A DNA stretch of 58,935 nucleotides from Pseudomonadota bacterium. Its GTDB lineage: Bacteria > Pseudomonadota > Alphaproteobacteria > Rhizobiales > Rhizobiaceae. Positions 43,708-51,094 of the stretch are shown piece by piece. How positions within the stretch are numbered: the stretch's first letter is position 1; each line of letters opens with the position of its first letter. The position numbers were made by a program, and so were the translations under genes. The stretch spans positions 1 through 58,935 of the forward strand of contig JAEWPB010000062.1 in assembly GCA_023399465.1 (NCBI GenBank). Reading direction: 5' to 3'. The notes beneath the pieces are model-generated. The model saw nothing but the letters and a program-made list of their open reading frames with translations. It did not search any database and was not told where the DNA came from.

Positions 43708-43736
43708 GTGTCATAATTGTTTCATCGAACTGACAT
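43708..43736 (+). promoter_or_regulatory. Pho box (three 11-bp repeats) upstream of pstS
   Basis: GTGTCAT-AATT-GTTTCAT-CGAA-CTGACAT: three 7-base half-sites on an 11-bp period, matching the CTGTCAT consensus at 6, 5 and 6 of 7 positions. PhoB dimers bind two tandem half-sites, so this can load one and a half to two dimers. It lies 104 bases before pstS. Confidence 0.9.
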
Positions 43737-43839
43737 AAAACGGCGGTGCTTGAACAGTTAAGACAAGGCAGCCGAACGACGGCGAACGAGCGCCGGAAAC
43801 GGCGGCACCCACAACAAGCCCATGACGGGAGAAGTCCTG

Positions 43840-44874
43840 ATGAAAGCTCTTAATCTTACCGTAGCTGCCCTGTTTGCCTCTGCAGCCTTTGCCGGTGCCG
43901 CCGCGGCCCGCGACCAGGTCCAGATCGCCGGTTCCTCGACTGTTCTGCCTTATTCCAAGATCGTCGCCGAAACCTTTGGCGAGACCTTCACCGACTTCAA
44001 GACCCCCGTCGTCGAGTCCGGCGGTTCGTCGGCCGGCCTGAAGGAATTCTGCCGCGGCGTCGGTCCGGAGACCATCGACATCGCCAATTCCTCGCGCGCC
44101 ATCAAGGAAAGCGAAATCGAGGCCTGCAAGGCAAACGGCGTTACCGAGATCCAGGAAGTGCGCATCGGCTATGACGGCATCGTCTTTGCGACCGACTCCA
44201 GCCTTGCCGACCTCGCTCTCGTCCCGACCGATCTCTACAAGGCGCTTGCCGCCGAAGTCGTGGTCGATGGCAAGCTCGTCGCCAATCCCTACACCAAGTG
44301 GTCGGAAGTGAATGCCGCTCTTCCGGACGTCGAGATCGCCGCCTACATCCCCGGCGAAAAGCACGGAACGCGCGAAGTCTTCGAAGAGAAGGTTCTGGCC
44401 GCAGGCTGCAAGGACGTCGGTGCTCTCGATGTCATCAAGGCAGTTGTCAGCGATGAGAAGGAAGCGCATCGCAAGTGCGTGGCGGTCCGCAAGGACGGCA
44501 AGGCTGTCGACATCGACGGCGACTACACCGAAACGCTTGCTCGCATCTCCTCGAACAAGACCGGCCTCGGCGTGTTCGGCCTGTCCTTCTACGAGAACAA
44601 CGCCGACAAGCTGAAGGTCGCAACCGTCAATGGCGTCGTGCCGTCGACCGAAACGATCTCTTCCGGCGAGTATCCGGTGTCCCGTCCGCTGTTCTTCTAC
44701 GTCAAGAAGGCGCATCTCGGCGTGATCCCGGGCCTCAAGGAGTTCGTCGAATACTTTGTTTCTGACGAAATGATCGGCCCGGAAAGCCCGCTTGCCGATT
44801 ATGGCCTGGTTGCTGCTCCGGATGCGGAGCGCGAAGAGATCCGCAAGGCTGTCGAAGCCGGAAGCGCCATGTAA
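43840..44874 (+). CDS. pstS: phosphate ABC transporter, periplasmic binding protein
   Basis: A 344-residue phosphate-binding protein. Signal MKALNLTVAALFASAAFAGA with cleavage after AAA. Mature contacts include VQIAGSSTVLPYSKIVAETF, VVESGGSSAGLKEFC and IDIANSSRAIKESE, typical of the alphaproteobacterial PstS group with long loops. It delivers phosphate to PstCAB and contributes to signalling through PhoU/PhoR. The start has GGGAGAAG 8 bases upstream. A strong hairpin follows the gene. Confidence 0.95.
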   Translation: MKALNLTVAALFASAAFAGAAAARDQVQIAGSSTVLPYSKIVAETFGETFTDFKTPVVESGGSSAGLKEFCRGVGPETIDIANSSRAIKESEIEACKANGVTEIQEVRIGYDGIVFATDSSLADLALVPTDLYKALAAEVVVDGKLVANPYTKWSEVNAALPDVEIAAYIPGEKHGTREVFEEKVLAAGCKDVGALDVIKAVVSDEKEAHRKCVAVRKDGKAVDIDGDYTETLARISSNKTGLGVFGLSFYENNADKLKVATVNGVVPSTETISSGEYPVSRPLFFYVKKAHLGVIPGLKEFVEYFVSDEMIGPESPLADYGLVAAPDAEREEIRKAVEAGSAM

Positions 44875-44882
44875 CTGAAAAC

Positions 44883-44923
44883 GACCGGTGCGGCGAGTGG
44901 ATCGCCGCACCGGTCTCTTTTTT
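44883..44923 (+). terminator. pstS-pstC intercistronic terminator/attenuator
   Basis: Perfect 14-bp stem GACCGGTGCGGCGA / TCGCCGCACCGGTC (44883-44896 with 44902-44915), 5-base loop, then TCT and six T residues. It starts 9 bases after the pstS stop and would end most transcripts, leaving excess pstS over pstCAB. Confidence 0.88.
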
Positions 44924-44970
44924 GCGCGGCCGATGGATGGTCGCGGCCAGGCCGTCGGAGAGCCTTTTTC

Positions 44971-46455
44971 ATGAGTACATCCTTTCTCCTGCTGTGCATC
45001 CTGGGCATGGGCATCATCGCCTATGTTGCCGGGCGAACGCGCGCCAACGCGCTTTCGGGCGGCAAGTCGTCGTCGCTGCATTCGCGACCGGGCTACTATG
45101 GCGCCTATGCCGCCATCTGGACCGTTCTCCCCGCCCTGCTGGTGCTGTTTGCCTGGCTTGCCATCTCCCCCTCCCTGATCGAGACCTCGGTCCGCAGCAA
45201 CTTCCCGGACGAGGTCAAGGCGCTTCCGCCGGCGACCCAGAACCTCAACTACGGCATGATCGGGTCGATCGCCCGCGGGCTGGCGCAGCTCGACGCGCAC
45301 GAGCGTGCCGACGCCCTTTCCGGCAAGGTCAATCTGCGCGCGAAACTCGGCGAAAAAGGCGTGCCCCTTGCCGGAGAGCCGCAACCCTACATGGTCGCCG
45401 CCGCCGAAAGTCTGAACGAGATGTCGGCAACCAGCCGCCTGTTCAAGGCGATCGTCGTGCTGGCGGTTGGCGCGGCGGGCGCATTCTTTGCGCTTCTGAA
45501 GATCGCGCCGCGGCTTCGCGCGCGAAACAAGGTCGAGGGGGTGATGCTCGGTGGCCTGATGCTGGCATCCTCGATCGCCATCCTCACCACCGTCGGCATC
45601 ATCGCCTCGATGCTCACGGAGGCGCTGCAATTCTTCCATATGGTGCCGGCCCGCGAATTCTTCTTCGGCACCGTCTGGGATCCGCGCTTCGCCGCTGCCG
45701 GTTCGACTGACTCTTCCGGCCAGTTCGGCCTCATCCCGCTTCTCGCCGGTACGCTCTACATCGGCCTCGTGGCCATGCTCTTTGCGGTTCCGATCGGCCT
45801 GTTCGCGGCGATCTACATGGCGGAATACGCCTCGCCGAAACTGCGCTCGATCGTGAAGCCGCTGCTGGAAGTCCTGGCCGGCATTCCGACGATCGTCTAC
45901 GGCTTCTTCGCCCTCGTCACCGTCGGGCCGTTCCTGCGCGACATCTCTGCCCAGCTCAACGGATTGGTGACCGGCAACTATGCCAACTTCATCCAGGCGC
46001 AGAGCGTGCTCACCGCGGGCATCGTCATGGGCATCATGCTGATACCCTACGTTTCCTCGCTCTCCGACGACATCATCACCGCCGTGCCGCGCTCGCTGCG
46101 CGACGGTTCGCTCGGTCTTGGCGCCACCCAGTCGGAAACCATCAAGCGCGTCATCCTGCCTGCGGCTTTGCCGGGTATCGTCGGCGCGCTGCTGATGACG
46201 GCCTCGCGGGCGATCGGCGAAACGATGATCGTGGTGCTGGCCGCCGGCGTTGCGGCGCGCATGCAGATCAGCCCGTTCGAACCGATGACCACCGTGACGG
46301 TGAAGATCGTCAACCAGTTGACCGGCGACCTCGAGTTCACCTCGCCGCAGACGCTTGTCGCTTTCGCGCTTGGCATCACCCTCTTCGCCATGACGCTTTG
46401 CCTCAACATCTACGCGCTCTACATCGTGCGCAAATACCGGGAGCAGTACGAATGA
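44971..46455 (+). CDS. pstC: phosphate ABC transporter permease PstC
   Basis: A 494-residue permease, much longer than Escherichia coli PstC (319). Extra N-terminal sequence has two helices and a soluble periplasmic region (residues 70-155) before the six-helix core: GLIPLLAGTLYIGLVAMLFA, then AAIYMAEYASPKLRSIVKPL and the EAA loop GLGATQSETIKRVILPAALP. The long form is usual in Rhizobiales. It forms the phosphate channel with PstA. The stop overlaps the pstA start. Confidence 0.93.
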   Translation: MSTSFLLLCILGMGIIAYVAGRTRANALSGGKSSSLHSRPGYYGAYAAIWTVLPALLVLFAWLAISPSLIETSVRSNFPDEVKALPPATQNLNYGMIGSIARGLAQLDAHERADALSGKVNLRAKLGEKGVPLAGEPQPYMVAAAESLNEMSATSRLFKAIVVLAVGAAGAFFALLKIAPRLRARNKVEGVMLGGLMLASSIAILTTVGIIASMLTEALQFFHMVPAREFFFGTVWDPRFAAAGSTDSSGQFGLIPLLAGTLYIGLVAMLFAVPIGLFAAIYMAEYASPKLRSIVKPLLEVLAGIPTIVYGFFALVTVGPFLRDISAQLNGLVTGNYANFIQAQSVLTAGIVMGIMLIPYVSSLSDDIITAVPRSLRDGSLGLGATQSETIKRVILPAALPGIVGALLMTASRAIGETMIVVLAAGVAARMQISPFEPMTTVTVKIVNQLTGDLEFTSPQTLVAFALGITLFAMTLCLNIYALYIVRKYREQYE

Positions 46456-47774
46456 CCGATGTGGTTACCCCAGCGGACGGAGCGGTCGCTTCCCGAAAGT
46501 CCGTCCAGCGTGACATCGGCATCAAGCGGCGCTATGCCGCCGAGCGCCGGTTCCGCGCCTATGGGATCGCAGCGATCTCGATCGGCCTGATCTTCCTGGC
46601 GGTACTGCTCTATTCGGTCGTTGCCCAGGGCTACACGGCGTTCCAGCAGACGACGATCTCGCTGCCGATCACGTACTCCGAGAAGATCATCGATCCGAAC
46701 AACAAGCGCGGGACGGACCCCAAGGTCCTCATTACCGCCAACTATCCGCTACTCGTTCGCGATGCGCTGGTGAATGTGCTCGGCATCGATCCGGATAACA
46801 AGGCCGAGGTCCGGCAGGCGACCAAGATGATTTCCGACAGTTCCCGCGTCACTCTGCGCGAGCTCGTCACCGCCGATCCGACGATCATCGGCAAGACGGT
46901 GACCGTCCGTCTGCTCGCCGAAGCCAACATCGATTCCGCCAACAAGGGCCAGATCGACCTCAGCGTGCCGGAGAAGGATCGCAAGGTCTCCGACAAGCAG
47001 GTCGGATGGATGCAGCAGCTCGCCTCGACCGGTGCGCTCACGAAGAGCTTCAACACCGGGCTCTTCACCTCGGGCGCCTCGAGCCGTCCGGAAGTGGCCG
47101 GTGTCGGCGTTGCGCTCATCGGTTCGCTCTACATGATGTTGATCGTGCTGGTGCTGGCGCTGCCGATCGGTGTTGCGGCGTCGATCTACCTGGAAGAATT
47201 CGCGCCGAAGAACCGCCTGACCGATCTCATCGAGGTCAACATCAACAATCTCGCAGCGGTTCCGTCGATCGTCTACGGTCTGCTCGGGCTCGCGGTGTTC
47301 ATCAATTTCGCCGGCCTGCCACGCTCCGCCTCGGTGATCGGTGGCCTGGTGCTGACGCTGATGACCCTGCCGACGATCATCATCGCGACGCGCGCCGCAC
47401 TGAAGGCCGTGCCGCCGTCCATCCGCGCGGCAGCGCTCGGGCTCGGGGCCTCGAAGATGCAGACCGTGTTCCACCACGTCCTGCCGCTGGCAATGCCCGG
47501 CATCCTGACCGGCACGATCATCGGCCTGGCGCATGCGCTTGGCGAAACCGCGCCGCTGTTGCTGATCGGCATGGTCGCCTTCGTGGCGGATTTCCCGGTC
47601 TCGCCGATGGATCCCGCAACCGCGCTTCCGGTGCAGATCTACATGTGGGCCAACGAGGCCGAGCGTGCCTTCGTCGAGCGGACATCCGGCGCGATCATCG
47701 TGCTGCTGCTGTTCCTCGTGGCCATGAATATTGGTGCAATCCTTCTGCGTCGCCGCTTCGAGCGCCGCTGGTAA
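46452..47774 (+). CDS. pstA: phosphate ABC transporter permease PstA
   Basis: A 440-residue permease with a DUF3333-type N-terminal domain: a helix at about residues 38-60 and a 150-residue periplasmic part. The core includes GVALIGSLYMMLIVLVLALP, NINNLAAVPSIVYGLLGLAV and the EAA loop LGLGASKMQTVFHHVLPLAM. The start overlaps the pstC stop (ATGA). The long PstA matches the long PstC, so the two extra domains probably pack together in the periplasm; this is inference. Confidence 0.93.
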   Translation: MTDVVTPADGAVASRKSVQRDIGIKRRYAAERRFRAYGIAAISIGLIFLAVLLYSVVAQGYTAFQQTTISLPITYSEKIIDPNNKRGTDPKVLITANYPLLVRDALVNVLGIDPDNKAEVRQATKMISDSSRVTLRELVTADPTIIGKTVTVRLLAEANIDSANKGQIDLSVPEKDRKVSDKQVGWMQQLASTGALTKSFNTGLFTSGASSRPEVAGVGVALIGSLYMMLIVLVLALPIGVAASIYLEEFAPKNRLTDLIEVNINNLAAVPSIVYGLLGLAVFINFAGLPRSASVIGGLVLTLMTLPTIIIATRAALKAVPPSIRAAALGLGASKMQTVFHHVLPLAMPGILTGTIIGLAHALGETAPLLLIGMVAFVADFPVSPMDPATALPVQIYMWANEAERAFVERTSGAIIVLLLFLVAMNIGAILLRRRFERRW

Positions 47775-47789
47775 ACCGGAGCAGATCAT

Positions 47790-48605
47790 ATGAATATGAT
47801 GACAGAAGCGGCAGTGGAAAAGGCTTTGGAAAAGAAGATGAATTCGGTTCCCTACAAGATGGTCGGCAAGGATGTCTCCGTTTACTACGGCGACAAGAGG
47901 GCGCTCTACGACGTCAACCTCAATGTCCGCGAAAACACCGTGACGGCGCTGATCGGTCCGTCCGGCTGCGGCAAGTCGACCTTCCTGCGCAGTCTGAACC
48001 GCATGAACGACACCATCGACAACTGCCGCGTCACCGGCACGATCTCGCTCGACGGCGAGGACATCTATGATCCGAGCATCGATGTCGTGGAGTTGCGCGC
48101 CCGCGTCGGCATGGTGTTCCAGAAGCCCAATCCGTTTCCGAAGTCGATCTACGAGAACGTCGCCTATGGCCCGCGCATCCATGGCCTGGCGAAGTCGCGT
48201 ACCGACCTCGACCAGATCGTCGAAACCAGCCTGCAGAAGGCGGGCCTGTTCAACGAGGTGAAGGATCGTCTGCACGAGCCCGGCACCGGCCTCTCCGGTG
48301 GCCAGCAGCAGCGCCTGTGCATCGCCCGTGCGGTCGCCGTCAGCCCCGAAGTCATTCTCATGGATGAGCCGTGCTCGGCGCTCGACCCGATCGCGACCGC
48401 CAAGGTCGAGGAACTGATCCACGAACTGCGGACGAACTTCACCATCGTCATCGTGACCCATTCGATGCAGCAGGCCGCGCGCGTCTCGCAGCGCACCGCC
48501 ATGTTCCATCTCGGCCAGCTCGTCGAAGAGAACGACACCGACAAGATGTTCACCAATCCCGACGACCAGCGCACCCAGGACTACATCATGGGCCGGTTCG
48601 GCTGA
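47790..48605 (+). CDS. pstB: phosphate ABC transporter ATP-binding protein
   Basis: A 271-residue ATPase. Walker A GPSGCGKSTF, Q-loop GMVFQKPNPFPKSIYENVAY, signature LSGGQQQRLCIARA, Walker B VILMDEPCSALD and switch THSMQQA are all intact and diagnostic for PstB. A 25-residue N-terminal lead precedes the core. It energises uptake through PstCA. It lies 15 bases after pstA and 45 before phoU. Confidence 0.97.
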   Translation: MNMMTEAAVEKALEKKMNSVPYKMVGKDVSVYYGDKRALYDVNLNVRENTVTALIGPSGCGKSTFLRSLNRMNDTIDNCRVTGTISLDGEDIYDPSIDVVELRARVGMVFQKPNPFPKSIYENVAYGPRIHGLAKSRTDLDQIVETSLQKAGLFNEVKDRLHEPGTGLSGGQQQRLCIARAVAVSPEVILMDEPCSALDPIATAKVEELIHELRTNFTIVIVTHSMQQAARVSQRTAMFHLGQLVEENDTDKMFTNPDDQRTQDYIMGRFG

Positions 48606-48650
48606 TCGTCCGGCCACAGTCGATGTACATAGAATTTTGAGGACAATGCC

Positions 48651-49367
48651 ATGCCAACACATATTCTCACGGCCTATGACGACGAATTGAAGTTTCTCTC
48701 GCGCCGGATCTCCGAAATGGGCGGCCTGGCGGAGCAGATGGTCAGCGAGGCGGTTCGCGCGCTGGTCAATTCCGATACCGCTCTCGCCCAGAAGGTCATT
48801 TCGGATGACGTGATCCTTGATAACGCCGAACGCGAGATCGGCGACAAGGCGATCATTACCATTGCCAAGCGCCAGCCGATGGCGGCGGATCTCCGCGAGA
48901 TCATCGGCACGCTGCGCATCGCGTCCGACCTCGAGCGCGTCGGCGATCTCGGCAAGAATACCGCCAAGCGCGTCATCGCCGTGCAAGGCACCGGGGTGCC
49001 GCGCAAGCTCGCCCGCGGCCTCGAGCACCTTTCCGACCTCGCGCTGACGCAGCTGACCGAAGTGCTCGACGTCTATGCCACCCGCTCGATCGAGAAGGCC
49101 AAGTCGATCCGCGAGCGCGACGAGGAAATCGACGCGATGTACACCTCGCTGTTCCGCGAGCTTCTGACCTACATGATGGAAGATCCGCGCAACATCACCA
49201 CCTGCACGCATCTGCTGTTCTGCGCCAAGAACATCGAGCGCATCGGCGACCATGCGACCAACATCGCCGAGACCATCTACTACATGGCAACCGGTGCCCA
49301 GCCCGAGGGCGAGCGTCCCAAGGACGACACATCGCACGCTGTCGGCGCGGTCGGCGATCAAGCGTAA
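48651..49367 (+). CDS. phoU: phosphate signalling complex protein PhoU
   Basis: A 238-residue protein of two three-helix PhoU repeats: EMGGLAEQMVSEAVRALVNS with DLRExxGTLRIASDLERVGD, and the second EEIDAMYTSLFRELLTYMME with NIERIGDHATNIAETIYYM. Metal-binding E/DxxxD patterns are present in each half. PhoU damps PhoR activity when phosphate is plentiful and limits uptake. The C-terminal tail is polar. The gene is followed by phoB 27 bases later. Confidence 0.96.
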   Translation: MPTHILTAYDDELKFLSRRISEMGGLAEQMVSEAVRALVNSDTALAQKVISDDVILDNAEREIGDKAIITIAKRQPMAADLREIIGTLRIASDLERVGDLGKNTAKRVIAVQGTGVPRKLARGLEHLSDLALTQLTEVLDVYATRSIEKAKSIRERDEEIDAMYTSLFRELLTYMMEDPRNITTCTHLLFCAKNIERIGDHATNIAETIYYMATGAQPEGERPKDDTSHAVGAVGDQA

Positions 49368-49394
49368 CCGCGTTCAATCGGAGTGACCAAGCAC

Positions 49395-50078
49395 ATGGTG
49401 CCGAAAATTGCCGTAGTCGAGGACGAGGAAGCGCTCAGCGTCCTGTTGCGCTACAACCTCGAGGCCGAAGGCTACGAAGTCGACACGATCACGCGCGGCG
49501 ACGAGGCGGAGATCCGCCTGCAGGAGCGGGTTCCTGACCTGGTGATCCTCGACTGGATGCTGCCGGGAGTGTCCGGCATCGAGTTATGCCGGCGCCTGCG
49601 CCAGCGCCCCGAAACCCAGCGGCTGCCTATCATCATGCTGACGGCGCGCGGTGAGGAGAGCGAGCGCGTCCGCGGCCTGGCGACCGGCGCCGACGACTAT
49701 GTCGTCAAGCCGTTCTCGACGCCGGAACTGATGGCGCGGGTGAAGGCGATGCTGCGTCGCGCACGGCCGGAGGTGCTTTCCACGGTGCTACGCTGTGGCG
49801 ACATCGAGCTGGATCGTGAAACCCATCGCGTGCATCGCAAGAGCCGCGAAGTGCGGCTCGGGCCGACCGAGTTCAGGCTGCTCGAGTTTCTCATGGCGTC
49901 CCCGGGGCGCGTCTATTCTCGCTCGCAGCTCCTGGACGGGGTCTGGGGTCACGACATCTATGTCGATGAACGCACGGTGGACGTCCATGTCGGGCGACTG
50001 CGCAAGGCGCTCAATTTCTCGAACATGCAGGACGTGATCCGTACGGTCCGCGGTGCGGGATACTCGATGGAAGCGTGA
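49395..50078 (+). CDS. phoB: phosphate regulon response regulator
   Basis: A 227-residue OmpR-family regulator. The receiver domain has acidic pocket EDEE, phospho-acceptor Asp53 (VILDWMLPG), Thr in IMLTARG and Lys in YVVKPFS. The DNA-binding winged helix ends with VDVHVGRLRKALN and IRTVRGAGYSME. ATG at 49395 gives the 227-residue length of rhizobial PhoB; an in-frame GTG at 49383 has no room for a ribosome-binding site. It binds Pho boxes such as the one before pstS. A strong bidirectional terminator follows. Confidence 0.96.
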   Translation: MVPKIAVVEDEEALSVLLRYNLEAEGYEVDTITRGDEAEIRLQERVPDLVILDWMLPGVSGIELCRRLRQRPETQRLPIIMLTARGEESERVRGLATGADDYVVKPFSTPELMARVKAMLRRARPEVLSTVLRCGDIELDRETHRVHRKSREVRLGPTEFRLLEFLMASPGRVYSRSQLLDGVWGHDIYVDERTVDVHVGRLRKALNFSNMQDVIRTVRGAGYSMEA

Positions 50079-50097
50079 CCGCTACCGACAGGATGGA

Positions 50098-50131
50098 ACA
50101 AAAAAAACGGGCATTTCTGCCCGTTTTTTTA
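50098..50131. terminator. bidirectional terminator between phoB and gcrA
   Basis: Stem ACGGGCA / TGCCCGT flanked by seven A residues on one side and seven T residues on the other, so it works in both directions. It lies 20 bases after phoB and 16 bases after the gcrA stop on the opposite strand. Confidence 0.93.
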
Positions 50132-50146
50132 TTGCCAGTGAATGGC

Positions 50147-50671
50147 TTAGCGCGTCTTGCGGCGCTCGGAGACCGGCTGATAGGCGAGCCGGGCATGATA
50201 GTTGCAGTAAGGGGAGTTCTCAGGGGACTCGCAACCGCAGAAGTGGAAGTCGTCGGTCAGTGGATCGCCGACCGGCCACTTGCAGGTGCGTTCGGTCAGT
50301 TCCGTCAGGCCGAGGCGGCGCGCGATCGGAATGACCACGTTCTTCGACGGTACGTATACGATCTCCTCGAGAGCATCGACCTCGAGCTCTTCCTTGAGCA
50401 TCGTCGCGCCGGCCGGGCGTGCGACCGTGCGGGTCATGGCACGTGGAGCGAAATTCTGGGCGCGCGGGGCAGCGGCAGCGGGACGCTTCGCTGCGCGTGG
50501 CGCGGGGCTGGTGCCGCCGGCCTTCGCCCGGCCCGGCAGATTCAGCCGGTGGACCTTGCCGATGACTGCATTCCGGCTGACGCCGCCAAGCTGCGCCGCA
50601 ATCTGACTGGCGCTCAAGCCTTCGGACCAAAGCTTCTTGAGTTTCTCGACTCGCTCGTCTGTCCAGTTCAT
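50147..50671 (-). CDS. gcrA: cell-cycle regulator GcrA
   Basis: A 174-residue GcrA. The N-terminal helix-turn-helix (MNWTDERVEKLKKLWSEGLS then ASQIAAQLGGVSRNAVIGKV) is diagnostic. It is followed by a basic, Ala/Pro-rich linker (residues 55-105) and a C-terminal RNA-polymerase-binding region ending with CKWPVGDPLTDDFHFCGCE and YCNYHARLAYQP. GcrA works with sigma-70 at promoters carrying methylated GANTC to control cell-cycle genes. Start at 50671 has AAGAGG just upstream. Its own upstream region holds a dense GANTC cluster. Confidence 0.95.
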   Translation of the reverse strand: MNWTDERVEKLKKLWSEGLSASQIAAQLGGVSRNAVIGKVHRLNLPGRAKAGGTSPAPRAAKRPAAAAPRAQNFAPRAMTRTVARPAGATMLKEELEVDALEEIVYVPSKNVVIPIARRLGLTELTERTCKWPVGDPLTDDFHFCGCESPENSPYCNYHARLAYQPVSERRKTR

Positions 50672-50814
50672 GCCTCTTCTCCGCGTGTCGCGTTGGTGAT
50701 GGCAGAATCCCTCACCGCTGCCCGGAATACTCCGAAGCAAAAACGCCTTTACTTTTAGGTGACTAGTTCCGCCGCATGCAGTCTAGTAATTGGAATTTAA
50801 CCTAATGGGCGGCT

Positions 50815-50851
50815 GACTCCGTGACAAGAGTCGCCGGAATCATCGCGAATC
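50815..50851. promoter_or_regulatory. cluster of four CcrM (GANTC) sites upstream of gcrA
   Basis: GACTC 50815, GAGTC 50828, GAATC 50837 and GAATC 50847, spaced 9 to 13 bases apart. GANTC is the CcrM adenine-methylation site of alphaproteobacteria. The cluster is 144-180 bases before the gcrA start. It likely makes the promoter sensitive to replication-coupled methylation state. Confidence 0.7.
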
Positions 50852-50969
50852 GATTTCGTAGTTTTCCCCAACTTGCTGGGTGACGGTGTCATTTCTGCCA
50901 CGGATATGGCGTAGGGCGCCGGACCTCTTCTTGAGCGCCGCGTAAACACCCTCAAATATCGGTGTTTTG

Positions 50970-50998
50970 TTGACATTGCCCAGTGAAAGGGGAATAGT
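50970..50998 (+). promoter_or_regulatory. predicted sigma-70 promoter of argD
   Basis: TTGACA at 50970-50975, 17-base spacer, AATAGT at 50993-50998. Start of transcription is expected near 51005. Directly upstream, AAACACC (50944-50950) and GGTGTTT (50961-50967) form a 7-bp dyad with 10 bases between, a possible regulator site against the -35. Confidence 0.6.
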
Positions 50999-51004
50999 GC
51001 GCCG

Positions 51005-51026
51005 GCCGCCGAAAGGCGGCTTTTTT
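51005..51026 (+). terminator. hairpin at the 5' end of the argD leader
   Basis: Perfect stem GCCGCC / GGCGGC with GAAA tetraloop (51005-51020), then six T residues. It looks like a terminator, but the predicted transcription start is at or next to its first base, so for argD RNA it would be a 5'-terminal stem-loop; it could still stop transcripts arriving from upstream. Confidence 0.6.
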
Positions 51027-51094
51027 GATTTTTTCGGACCCCGATCGGGCCGGTCGGGAACCCCGGGAATGCCTTGCCTGAGGAGATACCTGCA

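Larger units (their letters stand above)
50672..51094. other. divergent regulatory region between gcrA and argD
   Basis: About 420 bases. It carries GANTC sites at 50705-50709, 50815-50819, 50828-50832, 50837-50841 and 50847-50851, a weak DnaA-box-like TTTTCCCCA near 50862, a dyad at 50944-50967, and a strong argD promoter. No gene was seen. Confidence 0.7.

Noticed and set aside
46749..49361. An 870-codon minus-strand open frame antisense to pstA, pstB and phoU
   Set aside because: All three plus-strand genes are unmistakable. The antisense frame has biased composition and no domain resemblance.
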